64,000 nucleotides of DNA from Corallococcus sp. EGB (GCF_019968905.1 NZ_CP079946.1:8591356-8655355); one strand, 5' to 3'. Shown: positions 51,188 through 59,622, counted from the stretch's first letter. Numbers and translations are program-made. Notes: generated from the letters alone by a model not told the origin.

Positions 51188-51757
51188 TCAGAGCCCGGGG
51201 CTCGACTCCGGCACCGCGCCGGGAGGCGGCAGCGGCGGAGGGGTCGGCGTCCGCGGCACCGGGACCTCGCCCTCCTCCGGCATGTTCCCCTCGTCCGGGA
51301 CACGGAGCGGCGTCTCCGAGCCCGAGCCCTGGCCCGACAGGTCCTGGCGCGGGTTGACGTCCTGGTACTCCGACGCGCAGGCGTACGCCACGGTGCGCGA
51401 GCCCACCAGCACCGAGGGCAGCAGCATGCCCACCGCGGCGCAGTTGCCGCGCTCCTCGTCCGTCCGGTGGCCGCCCGCGCACACCGCGCCTCCCACCAGC
51501 GCGCCCGCCACCGCCAGGCCCGCCTGGATGAGGAAGTCCCCGGGCGTCACACGGCTCTGCGCCCACGCGACGCCGTTCCTGCACTCGCTGCCCGGGGGAC
51601 GGGACACGGGCACCAGGCCCGCCACCGTGAACCACTGCCGGTCCTGATGCACCGTGGGCTCCGGCCGCAGGCTCGTGACGATGCTCGTCCGATAGCAGCC
51701 CGTCTGCCCCAGCATCAGCACCGCCATCGACGCCGCCACCGCGTGTACCTTGCGCAT
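51188..51757 (-). CDS. Bor/Iss-like lipoprotein with Pro-rich tail
   Basis: A 189-residue lipoprotein. The signal peptide runs to Cys21 (MLGQTGC). The mature N-terminal part (HQDRQWFTVAGLVPVS, then a Cys and a GDFLIQAGLAVAG-like hydrophobic stretch, later VAYAC) follows the pattern of the Bor/Iss outer-membrane lipoproteins. The last 50 residues are Pro/Glu-rich and disordered. Bor proteins in other bacteria aid serum resistance; that role need not apply here. The ATG has GGGGG 6 nt upstream. Confidence 0.7.
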   Translation of the reverse strand: MRKVHAVAASMAVLMLGQTGCYRTSIVTSLRPEPTVHQDRQWFTVAGLVPVSRPPGSECRNGVAWAQSRVTPGDFLIQAGLAVAGALVGGAVCAGGHRTDEERGNCAAVGMLLPSVLVGSRTVAYACASEYQDVNPRQDLSGQGSGSETPLRVPDEGNMPEEGEVPVPRTPTPPPLPPPGAVPESSPGL

Positions 51758-51850
51758 CAGTACCCCCAGTCCCGGTGAGTGACCGCCGGCACCAGCGGTC
51801 AGGTCCCCGTGCCTAGCCCGAAGGCGGGGGTCACCGGAAGAGGGGCGGTC

Positions 51851-52456
51851 CTAGCGGCGCCGCCTCGGCGTGGCGGGCAGCCCCTCGAACGCCGTCTCCA
51901 CCATGCCGCGCAGGTGGGCTTCATCCATGCCCGCCTTGCCCACGGCCTCCAGCCCGCGGAAGACCGCGAGCAACATGGCGCCCCACCTCCTCGGGTCCGC
52001 GTGGGCCGCCAGGTCCCCATGCGCCCTGGCCTGCTCCAGGCAGCGCACGAACGCGGCCTCCAGCCCCTGGAAGGTCTCCAGCGCCCGGTCCGCCACCTGC
52101 GCGTCCTGCGACGCCAGCTCCGACGTGCCCCGCGCCAGCAGGCACCCGCGCCGGTTCGCGGGCGCCGCTGACGCGGTGGCCGCTCCCAGCATGAACCGGC
52201 GCAGCCGCTCCAGCGCCCCGGCGTCCGGGCCCTCCAGCGTCTTCTTCACCGACTCCAGGGAGCTCACGCAGTACGCGTCGAACACCTTCAAGAAGAGCTG
52301 ATGCTTGTCGCCAAAGGCCCCGTAGAGGCTGCCCTTGCCCAGCCCCGTGGCCTGCATCAGGTCATCCATGGAGGTCGCCGCGTAGCCCTTGCTCCAGAAC
52401 TGGTCGCGCACCGCCCGCAGCACCTGCGCTTCATCGAATGTCCGAGGCCGAGCCAT
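51851..52456 (-). CDS. TetR-family transcriptional regulator
   Basis: A 201-residue TetR repressor. The DNA-binding head is standard (FDEAQVLRAVRDQFWSKGYA, TSMDDLMQATGLGKGSLYGAFGDK). The C-terminal ligand domain has RRGCLLARGTSELASQDAQV, typical of the AcuR/YcdC-like group whose members sense reactive or hydrophobic organic molecules. It is divergent from an SDR oxidoreductase, and the gap holds a TetR-type palindrome over the SDR promoter. The most economical reading is that it represses both genes until a substrate of the SDR, or a related compound, is bound. Confidence 0.9.
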   Translation of the reverse strand: MARPRTFDEAQVLRAVRDQFWSKGYAATSMDDLMQATGLGKGSLYGAFGDKHQLFLKVFDAYCVSSLESVKKTLEGPDAGALERLRRFMLGAATASAAPANRRGCLLARGTSELASQDAQVADRALETFQGLEAAFVRCLEQARAHGDLAAHADPRRWGAMLLAVFRGLEAVGKAGMDEAHLRGMVETAFEGLPATPRRRR

Positions 52457-52475
52457 GACCCGAAATTAAAAGTTA

Positions 52476-52504
52476 TTGACCGTTCGGTCCACCATTCTTA
52501 GATA
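52476..52504 (+). promoter_or_regulatory. SDR promoter with overlapping TetR operator
   Basis: TTGACC (52476-52481) and TAGATA (52499-52504) are spaced by 17 bp, upstream of the SDR gene at 52602. The palindrome GACCG-TT-CGGTC (52478-52489) overlaps the -35 box. It lies 22-33 bp upstream of the divergent tetR start, so one bound repressor dimer could shut off both genes. Confidence 0.6.
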
Positions 52505-52601
52505 TGGACCACAAAGTCCATAACTCCTCGGCGACACGGGGAGCAGGTGGGCTGGCGCTTCACAGGGTCCGTCAGGGGCCCCCACAGCAAGGAGCAGGAC
52601 C

Positions 52602-53351
52602 ATGGGCAGGCTCGACGGGAAGGTGGCGGTCGTCACGGGTGGAACCACGGGCATCGGCTTCGCGACGGCGAAGCGCTTCGCGCAGGAGGGGGCGAAGGTG
52701 TTCCTCACCGGGCGCCGGCAGGCGGAGGTGGACCGGGCGGTGCATGAGATTGGCCACGGCGCGGTGGGCGTGCGCGGGGACGTGTCCGTGATGGCGGACC
52801 TGGACCGGCTCTACGCGCGGGTGAAGGAGGACGCGGGGCACGTGGACGTGGTGTTCGCCAACGCGGGCCTGGGCGAGTTCGCAGCGCTGGGCTCCATCAC
52901 GGAGGCGCACTTCGACCAGACGTTCAACGTCAACGTGAAGGGCACGCTGTTCACGGTGCAGAAGGCGCTGCCGCTCTTGAAGGACGGCGGCTCCATCGTC
53001 CTGACGGGCTCCACGGCGGGCTCGGACGGCTCGGCGGCGTTCAGCGTCTACGCGGCGACGAAGGCGGCCATCCGCTCGTTCGCGCGCACGTGGGCGTCTG
53101 ATTTGAAGGGGCGGCGCATCCGGGTGAACACGCTCAGCCCGGGCCCCATCGACACGCCGGGACTCAACGGGCTGGCGCCCGACGCGGCGGGGGCGACGCA
53201 GCTGAAGGAGTTCCTCACCAGCCTCATCCCGCTGGGCCGCATGGGGCAGCCGGACGAGGTGGCGAAGGCGGCGCTGTTCCTGGCGTCGGACGACAGCAGC
53301 TTCGTCAACGGCGCGGAGCTCTTCGTGGACGGCGGCGCCGGACAGGTCTGA
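52602..53351 (+). CDS. SDR-family NAD(P)-dependent oxidoreductase
   Basis: A 249-residue classical short-chain dehydrogenase. The cofactor motif TGGTTGIG spans 12-19, NAG is at 87-89, and the catalytic residues Ser137, Tyr150 and Lys154 (SVYAATK) are intact; the C-terminus has the usual VNGAELFVDGGAG. An Arg pair at 38-39 (TGRRQ) suggests NADPH. Substrate unknown. The ATG has AAGGAG upstream. It is divergent from tetR, and its promoter carries the operator, so it is likely inducible. Confidence 0.92.
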   Translation: MGRLDGKVAVVTGGTTGIGFATAKRFAQEGAKVFLTGRRQAEVDRAVHEIGHGAVGVRGDVSVMADLDRLYARVKEDAGHVDVVFANAGLGEFAALGSITEAHFDQTFNVNVKGTLFTVQKALPLLKDGGSIVLTGSTAGSDGSAAFSVYAATKAAIRSFARTWASDLKGRRIRVNTLSPGPIDTPGLNGLAPDAAGATQLKEFLTSLIPLGRMGQPDEVAKAALFLASDDSSFVNGAELFVDGGAGQV

Positions 53352-53376
53352 GGCCCGGCGCGCGAAGGCAGGCGCC

Positions 53377-53607
53377 TCAGTCCGCCTTGCCGTCCGGGTT
53401 GGACGCGGCCAGCTTGCGCAGCTTCGCGGCGAAGGGGCTCTCGCCGTTCACCGGCAGCGGGCCGCCGGCCATGCGCTGGCGGCGGTCCATGGCGAGGGGG
53501 CCTTCCGGAGGCCCCTCCAGGGCTTCCTTCTCGAAGCGGTCCTGCCCGCTCAGCACCCGCCCGATGGGACGGGACGAGCCGACGCGGCGATAGGGATCCA
53601 CGGACAT
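53377..53607 (-). CDS. Small hypothetical protein
   Basis: A 76-residue hydrophilic protein (begins MSVDPYRRVGSSRPIGRVLS; ends FAAKLRKLAASNPDGKAD). It has no signal peptide, membrane segment or known motif. The case for a real gene is the strong ribosome-binding site GGAGG 8 nt ahead of the ATG at 53607, and its position filling the gap between SDR and the acyltransferase-like gene. Function unknown. Confidence 0.6.
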   Translation of the reverse strand: MSVDPYRRVGSSRPIGRVLSGQDRFEKEALEGPPEGPLAMDRRQRMAGGPLPVNGESPFAAKLRKLAASNPDGKAD

Positions 53608-53635
53608 GGCGCTGACCTCCGGATGACGCCCCGTT

Positions 53636-54502
53636 CTACCGCGCTTCGGTCCCTGGTGCATCCCACCCCCGGGGATCCTCCAGCGCGCCGCCGATGTGCC
53701 GGAGCACCCGCGCGGCCAGGTCCACGTCGATGAGGCGCGCGTCCCAGGTGCAGGTGAGCGTCATCGCCTTGCCGGGCACCAGTGCGCCAGCCTCCACCAC
53801 GGGCACGTCCCGCACGCGCCCGGGCGCCAGGAGCAGCGGCACGCGCGTGTAGGGCACCATGGCGACGAAGCCCTGCTCCAGCCCCAGCGAGCCCAGGTTC
53901 GTCACCGCCACCGAGCCGAACGGGTCAAACGGCATGCCCACCCGGCGCAGGTCCACGTTCAGGCCGTACCAGACGAAGGACAACAGCCGCAGCGCGGGCC
54001 CCATCAACCAGCCGGGCAGGAGCGACGAGCGGCGCTTGCCCCGCTCGATCTCCACGTCCTCGCGCGCGCGGACCCGTGACACCCGCGCCTCCATGGCGTC
54101 CGCCAGCGCCTCCAATGACTTCTCATCCGCGCGGTGCACCGTGGCCGTGGTCAGGTCCACGCGCGACGCACCGGCCGCAGGCTGCACCACCAGCACGCAG
54201 ACGCCCACGTCCTCGCGCAGCCACGGGCGCTGGCCCCGGAGCACGACGTTGGCCTCCGGGTAGCGGCGCAGCGCGTCCGCCGCGGCCTTCGCCACCAGGT
54301 GTGTCACCGTCAGCCGGCGGCCCGTGCGCGTGCGGTGCGTGGCCATGAACGCGAGCGCCGGCTCCATGCGGACCTCCAGCGACGCGTAGGCGCTGGGGTC
54401 GCGGGGCGCGCGCCACGCCCCCAGCGCGAGCTTGCGCAGGGCACTGGCTTCAGACGCGGGGTGGAGGTCCAGGTTCACGGATAGGTTCCCCAGGCTTCGC
54501 AC
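53636..54502 (-). CDS. 2-oxoacid-dehydrogenase acyltransferase-fold protein lacking the catalytic histidine
   Basis: A 288-residue protein from a GTG at 54502 (start uncertain; no good ribosome-binding site). The chain follows the catalytic domain of dihydrolipoyl acyltransferases (E2): RRLTVTHLVAKAAADALRRYPEAN, FDPFGSVAVTNLGSLGLEQG, and the end MTLTCTWDARLIDVDLAARVL. In active E2 enzymes the last motif is DHRVxDG; here it is DARLIDV, so the catalytic His and the Gly are replaced. There is no lipoyl domain. It is more likely a CAT-fold binding protein or an acyltransferase of changed chemistry than an E2. It lies 28 nt upstream of the small hypothetical gene on the same strand. Confidence 0.8.
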   Translation of the reverse strand: MRSLGNLSVNLDLHPASEASALRKLALGAWRAPRDPSAYASLEVRMEPALAFMATHRTRTGRRLTVTHLVAKAAADALRRYPEANVVLRGQRPWLREDVGVCVLVVQPAAGASRVDLTTATVHRADEKSLEALADAMEARVSRVRAREDVEIERGKRRSSLLPGWLMGPALRLLSFVWYGLNVDLRRVGMPFDPFGSVAVTNLGSLGLEQGFVAMVPYTRVPLLLAPGRVRDVPVVEAGALVPGKAMTLTCTWDARLIDVDLAARVLRHIGGALEDPRGWDAPGTEAR

Positions 54503-54586
54503 GGCGGGAGCACCGCGCGCAACGAAAGCCGGCTCCTGTTAGACATCTCCCCCAGCGCTCCACGCCCTTCTTCGAGGCCCATCCGC

Positions 54587-55513
54587 ATGAGCACCCTCGC
54601 CCTGGTCCTGTCCCTGGCCCTGCAAACCTCGCCCCCCGCGAAGCCCCTCCCCAAGCCCGCCGCGCAGACGGCGCAGAAGAAGGCCCCCGCGGAGGACGTC
54701 TCCGCCGCCACCCAGGCGTGGCACGCGGAGCGGCTGCAACGCCTGACGTCGCCGGACGGCTGGCTCACGCTGGTGGGGCTCACGTGGCTGAAGGAGGGCG
54801 AGCAGACGGCCGGTTCCGCGCCCGACAGCGAGGTGCCCCTGCCCGCGCCGGCGCCGTCCAAGGCGGGCACCTTCGTGCGTCACGGCGACACCGTGAGCTT
54901 CCAGCCCGCCCCGGGCGCGGCCTTCACGCTGGAGGGCAAACCGTTCGCGGGAGGAGCGCTGAAGACAGACGAGAAGGGCGCGCCGGATGTGGTGCGGCTG
55001 GAAGGTGTCAGCTTTCAGATCATCCGCCGGCAGGACCGGCTGGGCGTGCGGGTGAAGGATTCAGAGGCCGCGGCGCGCAAGCAATTCCATGGCATCCCAA
55101 CGTATCCGGCGAGCGAGGCGTGGAAGGTGGAGGCGCGGCTGGTGCCGGACGAAAAGCCTCGCACGCTCAGCGTGCCCACGGTGCTGGGGTACGCGGAGGA
55201 GATGAAGTCCGCCGGCACGCTCGTCTTCACGGTGGCGGGCAAGGAGTACCGCCTGATGCCCGTCCTGGAGGAGGGGTCGGACGAGCTGTTCATCATCTTC
55301 GGCGACGAGACGAACCGCGACACCACCTACGGCGCCGGCCGCTTCCTCGGAGCGCCGCTGCCGGACAAGGACGGGCGCGTCGTGCTGGACTTCAACCGCG
55401 CCTACAACCCGCCCTGCGCCTTCACGCGCTTCGCCACCTGCCCGCTGCCTCCGCGCGGCAACCGCCTGGCCGTGCGCGTGGAGGCAGGCGAGAAGCGCGC
55501 GGGCGACCACTGA
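54587..55513 (+). CDS. DUF1684 family exported protein
   Basis: A 308-residue protein with a short signal peptide (MSTLALVLSLALQTSP). The conserved DUF1684 core is clear: SPDGWLTLVGLTWLKEGEQT near the start, and FGDETNRDTTYGAGRFL, VLDFNRAYNPPCAFT, ATCPLPPRGNRLAV and AGEK near the end. Catalytic function has not been established for the family as far as I know. It is divergent from the acyltransferase-like gene by 84 bp. Confidence 0.9.
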   Translation: MSTLALVLSLALQTSPPAKPLPKPAAQTAQKKAPAEDVSAATQAWHAERLQRLTSPDGWLTLVGLTWLKEGEQTAGSAPDSEVPLPAPAPSKAGTFVRHGDTVSFQPAPGAAFTLEGKPFAGGALKTDEKGAPDVVRLEGVSFQIIRRQDRLGVRVKDSEAAARKQFHGIPTYPASEAWKVEARLVPDEKPRTLSVPTVLGYAEEMKSAGTLVFTVAGKEYRLMPVLEEGSDELFIIFGDETNRDTTYGAGRFLGAPLPDKDGRVVLDFNRAYNPPCAFTRFATCPLPPRGNRLAVRVEAGEKRAGDH

Positions 55514-55528
55514 GCCCTTGAAACACCA

Positions 55529-55561
55529 CCGCCCGCCTCCCTTTGAGAGGAAGACGGGCGG
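55529..55561. terminator. Hairpin between convergent DUF1684 and PATAN/roadblock genes
   Basis: CCGCCCG (55529-55535) pairs with CGGGCGG (55555-55561) around a 19-nt loop, in a 77-bp gap between convergent genes. There is no T tract. Confidence 0.45.
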
Positions 55562-55590
55562 CAGGGTCCCTTCCCAGGGATGTTGAAGCC

Positions 55591-56508
55591 TCAGAGCTGG
55601 ATGTTCTTCTCCACGTCCGCCATCCGGAAGCGCGCCATCGCCAGGTTCGCGTTCGCGCGGTGCAGCGCGATGTAGAGGAACAGGCCTTCGCGGGACGCGA
55701 GCGGGCGGATGATGTGGTACTGCTCGCCCAGGGTGATGAGCATGTCCTCGATGCGGTCCTTGATGCCCAGGGCCTTCATCGTCTTCAGCTTGGCGCGCAT
55801 GACCTCCGTGTTGCCCGCCGCCGCCGCGTCGATGTTGAACCCCGCGGACCCGATGCTCCCCAGCGTCATCCCGCTGTTCGCATCCGCCAGACAGACCGCG
55901 AACGCCCCTTCAATCTTCATCGCCTCTTCCAGCGCCTGCTTCACGTTCGCCATGACTTCACCTTCCAGTAGGACGGGGGGACCCGAGGGAGACTGCGACT
56001 GCGTTGCGGCAGCCTGCTGCGCCGGCATTGTTTCGGTCGCCAGCTCCGCCAGCTCGAACGTCAGCTGACTGGAATAGGAGCGCGGCTGCGGCACGAAGAG
56101 GGCCTGGGCCTCCGTCAGCCCGAAGAGCGTCTCCAACTGCGCGCCCACGTGGCGGCACAGCAGGTCTCGCAAGGTGTCGCGCGGCACCAGGCCCCACGCC
56201 ACCAGCGTCTCGCAGAAGTTGCCGCCGCTCTTGCGGCACTCCGCCATCACCTGCTCGACGTCGTCGCGGCTCACCAGCTTCGCGTCGATGAGCGCCGTGG
56301 AGAAGCTGCGCGCGCCCGGGCCCGTGAGCACCGTCCACGCCACCTTGCGCTCCACCACGAAGATGCGGCCAGAGACCGTGGTGGACTTCACCACCACCTC
56401 ACCGCCCAGCTTGCTCTCCAGCGCTTCGTTCAGCACCGCCCGGACGACCTGACGGGGCGGGGACACCATGTTTCGAGCAGCCGGATTCATGGGAGAGTCC
56501 ACAGTCAC
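55591..56508 (-). CDS. PATAN (DUF4388)-like protein with C-terminal roadblock/LC7-like domain
   Basis: A 305-residue cytoplasmic protein. The N-terminal half (LESKLGGEVVVKSTTVSGRI, then VEQVMAECRKSGGNFCETLV) resembles the PATAN/DUF4388 proteins common in myxobacteria. The C-terminal part (ALEEAMKIEGAFAVCLADAN, then MLITLGEQYHIIRPLASREG) has the roadblock pattern seen in MglB-type regulators of small GTPases. Such proteins assemble signalling complexes; an interaction with GTPases such as the one at 13055 is speculative. The start is a GTG at 56508. A strong promoter lies at 56552-56581. Confidence 0.75.
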   Translation of the reverse strand: MTVDSPMNPAARNMVSPPRQVVRAVLNEALESKLGGEVVVKSTTVSGRIFVVERKVAWTVLTGPGARSFSTALIDAKLVSRDDVEQVMAECRKSGGNFCETLVAWGLVPRDTLRDLLCRHVGAQLETLFGLTEAQALFVPQPRSYSSQLTFELAELATETMPAQQAAATQSQSPSGPPVLLEGEVMANVKQALEEAMKIEGAFAVCLADANSGMTLGSIGSAGFNIDAAAAGNTEVMRAKLKTMKALGIKDRIEDMLITLGEQYHIIRPLASREGLFLYIALHRANANLAMARFRMADVEKNIQL

Positions 56509-56551
56509 CGCCCGTGATGGCGCAGTCCGTCAAGGAGGCATCGCGGCCGGA

Positions 56552-56581
56552 AATATAAACAATGACGCTGCATAATCTCAA
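56552..56581 (-). promoter_or_regulatory. Sigma-70-like promoter of the PATAN/roadblock gene
   Basis: On the minus strand TTGAGA (56581-56576) and TATATT (56557-56552) are separated by 18 bp, in an AT-rich patch. The start would be near 56545, giving a leader of about 37 nt. Both boxes are close to consensus, unusual in this genome. Confidence 0.6.
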
Positions 56582-56904
56582 CTCAGATGTAAAATTCTGG
56601 GATTTAATGACTCCCCTGGGGTTGGAGAAACCCCGTACAAATATCCGAGTGTCTTGTACCGGAGGACCCAAGACAACGGAACAATTCCAGTTGGACGAAA
56701 ACCCGACGCATGGGCCGGACAGCGCGATGTACCGGACGGAAGAGGGGTCCGTTCGCCAACATCTTCCCTCTGGAAATGGGGGGCGTGAGGGCAGCTGCAC
56801 GAAGGGAAAATCCATCCTCCCGCGCGGCACGTAGAAGCCCCCGGAGCGCGTGCGGCACCCCGGGGGCCTGGGTCCTACTGGACCACATCCGCCCTGTTGG
56901 CGGC
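56582..56904. other. AT-rich intergenic region with paired hairpins
   Basis: About 320 bp without a convincing gene. It holds GGGGTT-GGAGA-AACCCC (56618-56634) and GTCTTG...CAAGAC (56651-56656 with 56669-56674). The base composition of 56560-56700 is much closer to even than the rest of the window. A 90-codon frame (56562-56834) exists, but its codon use does not look coding. It could hold a small RNA or an ancient insertion remnant. Confidence 0.4.
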
Positions 56905-57483
56905 TCAATGCACTGGCGGTGCGCGGTCCGCGGCGGCTTCCGGGGCCAGCGGCGACTCCAGACGGGGGGCGATGCCGTCCTTCAGCTGGCGCAGCAGGGC
57001 GGCGCTGAAGGCGTCCAGGTCATCCGGCTTGCGGGACGTGATGAGGTTGCCGTCCTCCACCACCTGGCGGTCCACCCAGCGCGCGCCGGCGTTGATGAGG
57101 TCTGTCTTGATGGAGGGGAACGAGGTGACGGTGCGCTCGTCCGCGATGTCCGCCTCCACCAGCATCCACGGCGCGTGGCAGACGGCGGCGATGGTCTTGT
57201 CCGCCTTGAAGAAGTCGCGCACGAAGCCGACCATGGCGATGTCCATGCGCAGGTGGTCCGGCGAGTAGCCGCCGGGAATCACCAGCGCGGCGAAGTCCGA
57301 GGCCTTCACGTCCTTCACCGCCTTCTCCGTGCGGACTTCCGCGCCCTTCTTTCCCTTGAGCGTCTTGCCTGCCTCCACGCCGATGACGACGGGCTCGTGG
57401 CCCGCCTGCTTGACCTTGTCGTAGGGGACCTGGAACTCGGAGTCCTCGAAGTCGTTCGCCATGATGAATGCGATGCGCGCCAT
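56905..57483 (-). CDS. DJ-1/PfpI family protein
   Basis: A 192-residue DJ-1/PfpI protein. The nucleophile elbow AAVCHAPWML carries Cys102 and His103, and the acidic partner lies in NDFEDSEFQVP near residue 15. PfpI-type members are proteases, glyoxalase III or protein deglycases; which applies is not settled by sequence. The last 20 residues (SPLAPEAAADRAPPVH) are an unconserved tail. The ATG at 57483 has GGAGG 7 nt upstream. Confidence 0.92.
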   Translation of the reverse strand: MARIAFIMANDFEDSEFQVPYDKVKQAGHEPVVIGVEAGKTLKGKKGAEVRTEKAVKDVKASDFAALVIPGGYSPDHLRMDIAMVGFVRDFFKADKTIAAVCHAPWMLVEADIADERTVTSFPSIKTDLINAGARWVDRQVVEDGNLITSRKPDDLDAFSAALLRQLKDGIAPRLESPLAPEAAADRAPPVH

Positions 57484-57649
57484 GGAATTGCCTCCCGCTT
57501 GAGCCCTGGTGTCGTTGAACCCGCCCGAGCAAGGTGCCCACGACAGGAGCGGGGACAACGCCATCCCGGACCGTCTCCCAGTCGTGAATGCGCCCGCCTG
57601 CCCCCCTTCCAGGTCGGTAGGCCCCGTTCACCAACGCTAGATTGCGTCC

Positions 57650-58822
57650 ATGAGCTCCCGACGCCTGCTCCTGTCCGCCCTCGTGGTGCTCACCGCCTCC
57701 GCCTCCGCCTGCCGCAAGAGCCAGGCGCAGGGGACGGCCTCCCCCGCGGACTGCATCCTGGTGGAGGACGGCTGGGGGCCGGACGGCAGCGTGCCCATCA
57801 CCGTGGACGTGGTGGCCGGAGGGCTGGAGGTCCCCTGGGGCGTGGCCTTCCTGCCGGGCCAGGACGGCGATGCGCTCATCACCGAGCGGCCGGGCCGCGT
57901 GCGGCTGTTGCGCCAGGGCCAGCTGCAGCCCGCGCCCGTGGCCACGCTGCCCCTGTCGGCGAACGGCGAGGGCGGCCTGCTGGGCATCGCCGCGCACCCG
58001 GACTTCGCGACGAACCGCTGGTTCTACCTGTACGTCACCACCCAGGCGGACGGGAAGGCGCAGAACCGGGTGGAGCGCTGGACGCTGTCACCGGAGGGCA
58101 CGAGCGCGACCTTCGAGCGCGTCATCTTCGGCGACATCCCGTCCGCGAAGTACCACGACGGCGGGCGGCTGCGCTTCGGGCCGGACGGCATGCTGTACGT
58201 GGGCACGGGCGACGCTCGCGACCCGGACCTGTCCCAGGACATGGCCAGCCCCTCGGGCAAGCTGCTGCGGCTGACGCCGGAGGGCGGCGTGCCCGGGGAC
58301 AATCCCTTTCCCCATTCGCCCGTGTTCCTGCTGGGCGTGCGCAACACGCAAGGCTTTGACTGGAAGGACGCCACCACGCTGTACGTCACCGACCATGGCC
58401 CCAGCGGCGAGACGATGCGCTTTGGCCACGACGAGGTGAACGTGGTGAAGGCGGGCGACAACCTGGGATGGCCCGGCATCTACTCGTGCGAGACGCAGGG
58501 CGGGCGCGTCACCCCGTCCCTCACCTTCGATGACGCCATGCCCCCGGGCGGCGCCGCCATCTACACGGGCAGCGCGCTCCCGGAGTGGAAGGGGTCGCTG
58601 CTGGTGGGCACGCTGAAGTCCCAGCACCTGCACCGGGTGGAGTTCGACGCGCGGGAGCCGCGCCGCGTGGCGAAGCATGAGGTGTACCTGCGCAACACCT
58701 GGGGCCGCCTGCGCGACGTGCTGATGGGCCCGGACGGCCACCTGTACGTCACCACCAGCAACTGCGACGGCCGGGGCGAGTGCGGCCCCAGCAAGGACCT
58801 GCTCCTGCGCGTGCGGCGTTAG
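57650..58822 (+). CDS. PQQ-dependent sugar dehydrogenase (soluble GDH-like), exported
   Basis: A 390-residue six-bladed propeller protein. The signal sequence (MSSRRLLLSALVVLTASASAC) may be lipoprotein-type, though the lipobox is imperfect. Family landmarks: GLEVPWGVAFLPGQDG, ITERPGRVRLL, GLLGIAAHPDF, KYHDGGRLRFGPDGMLYVGTG, GVRNTQGFDW, and VTDHGPSG. Proteins of this family oxidise aldose sugars with PQQ; many members lack PQQ, so cofactor and substrate remain open. Its stop overlaps that of the convergent ABC permease by 4 bp. Confidence 0.9.
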   Translation: MSSRRLLLSALVVLTASASACRKSQAQGTASPADCILVEDGWGPDGSVPITVDVVAGGLEVPWGVAFLPGQDGDALITERPGRVRLLRQGQLQPAPVATLPLSANGEGGLLGIAAHPDFATNRWFYLYVTTQADGKAQNRVERWTLSPEGTSATFERVIFGDIPSAKYHDGGRLRFGPDGMLYVGTGDARDPDLSQDMASPSGKLLRLTPEGGVPGDNPFPHSPVFLLGVRNTQGFDWKDATTLYVTDHGPSGETMRFGHDEVNVVKAGDNLGWPGIYSCETQGGRVTPSLTFDDAMPPGGAAIYTGSALPEWKGSLLVGTLKSQHLHRVEFDAREPRRVAKHEVYLRNTWGRLRDVLMGPDGHLYVTTSNCDGRGECGPSKDLLLRVRR

Positions 58823-59622
58823 GTCACGCTCTCCGCGCTGTAGCGGGCCAGCAGCCCCGTGCGCACCGCGTAGCGGTAGACGCGCTGGAAGACCCAGCCC
58901 GCCAGCACGATGTCCAGCAGCGCCAGCGCGAAGCCCCAGCCGAGCGTGGCGCCGGAGAACTCGCCGCCGGCCACCAGCGTGCGCACGCCCTCGAAGACGT
59001 AGGACGGGGGCAGCAGCTTCGCGATCCACCGCATCCACTGGGGCAGCGTGGACAGCGGATAGAAGACGCCCACGAACGGGGACAGCAGGCTGGGGATGGG
59101 CCAGACGAACCACTCCGACGCGGGGCCCAGGCGCAGCACCAGCGCGCTGGCGAGGATGCCCAGCGCGATGCCGAAGAGGAACAGCACCATCACGAAGGGG
59201 ATGATCATCGCCCCGTAGGCCGCGAAGGACAGGCCGAACACCACCGTGGACATCAGCAGCATGACGGTGAGGCCAATGGCGCTGGTGGCGATGCTCGTCA
59301 CCACCAGGCCGCCCACGTACTCCGGCAGCGTGAGCGGCGTGGCGAAGACGTTGAGGAAGTTGCGCGACCAGACGTCCTCGAAGAAGCCCGTGGTGAGCCC
59401 CTGCATCACGCGCGCGAAGAAGTCCCAGAGCAGCACCGCGCCCAGCAGCGCCGGCACGAAGTCGTAACCGGAGGCGGTGACCTGGTTGAGGTACCGGGTC
59501 ATGAAGCCCCACAGCACCATGTCGATGGCCACCCACGCGAACAGCGGCACCACGCGCGCGAAGTTGCCCTTGTAGAGATAGAACTGGCGCAGCGCGATGC
59601 CCGCGACGTGGTTCAGGTTCAT
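58819..59622 (-). CDS. ABC-2 type exporter permease
   Basis: A 267-residue inner-membrane permease with about six helices of the ABC-2 fold. A cytoplasmic start (MNLNHVAGIALRQFYLYKGN) leads to the first helix; FARVMQGLTTGFFEDVWSRNF is the coupling region and PLSTLPQWMRWIAKLLPPSYVFEGVR the conserved late motif. It pairs with the ATPase just upstream, whose stop overlaps this ATG (ATGA). The two form a two-gene exporter whose substrate (lipid, polysaccharide, antibiotic) cannot be read from sequence. Confidence 0.9.
   Translation of the reverse strand: MNLNHVAGIALRQFYLYKGNFARVVPLFAWVAIDMVLWGFMTRYLNQVTASGYDFVPALLGAVLLWDFFARVMQGLTTGFFEDVWSRNFLNVFATPLTLPEYVGGLVVTSIATSAIGLTVMLLMSTVVFGLSFAAYGAMIIPFVMVLFLFGIALGILASALVLRLGPASEWFVWPIPSLLSPFVGVFYPLSTLPQWMRWIAKLLPPSYVFEGVRTLVAGGEFSGATLGWGFALALLDIVLAGWVFQRVYRYAVRTGLLARYSAESVT

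Noticed and set aside
56562-56834. A 90-codon frame in the AT-rich gap
   Set aside because: No ribosome-binding site, no third-position GC bias and no motif. More likely non-coding.
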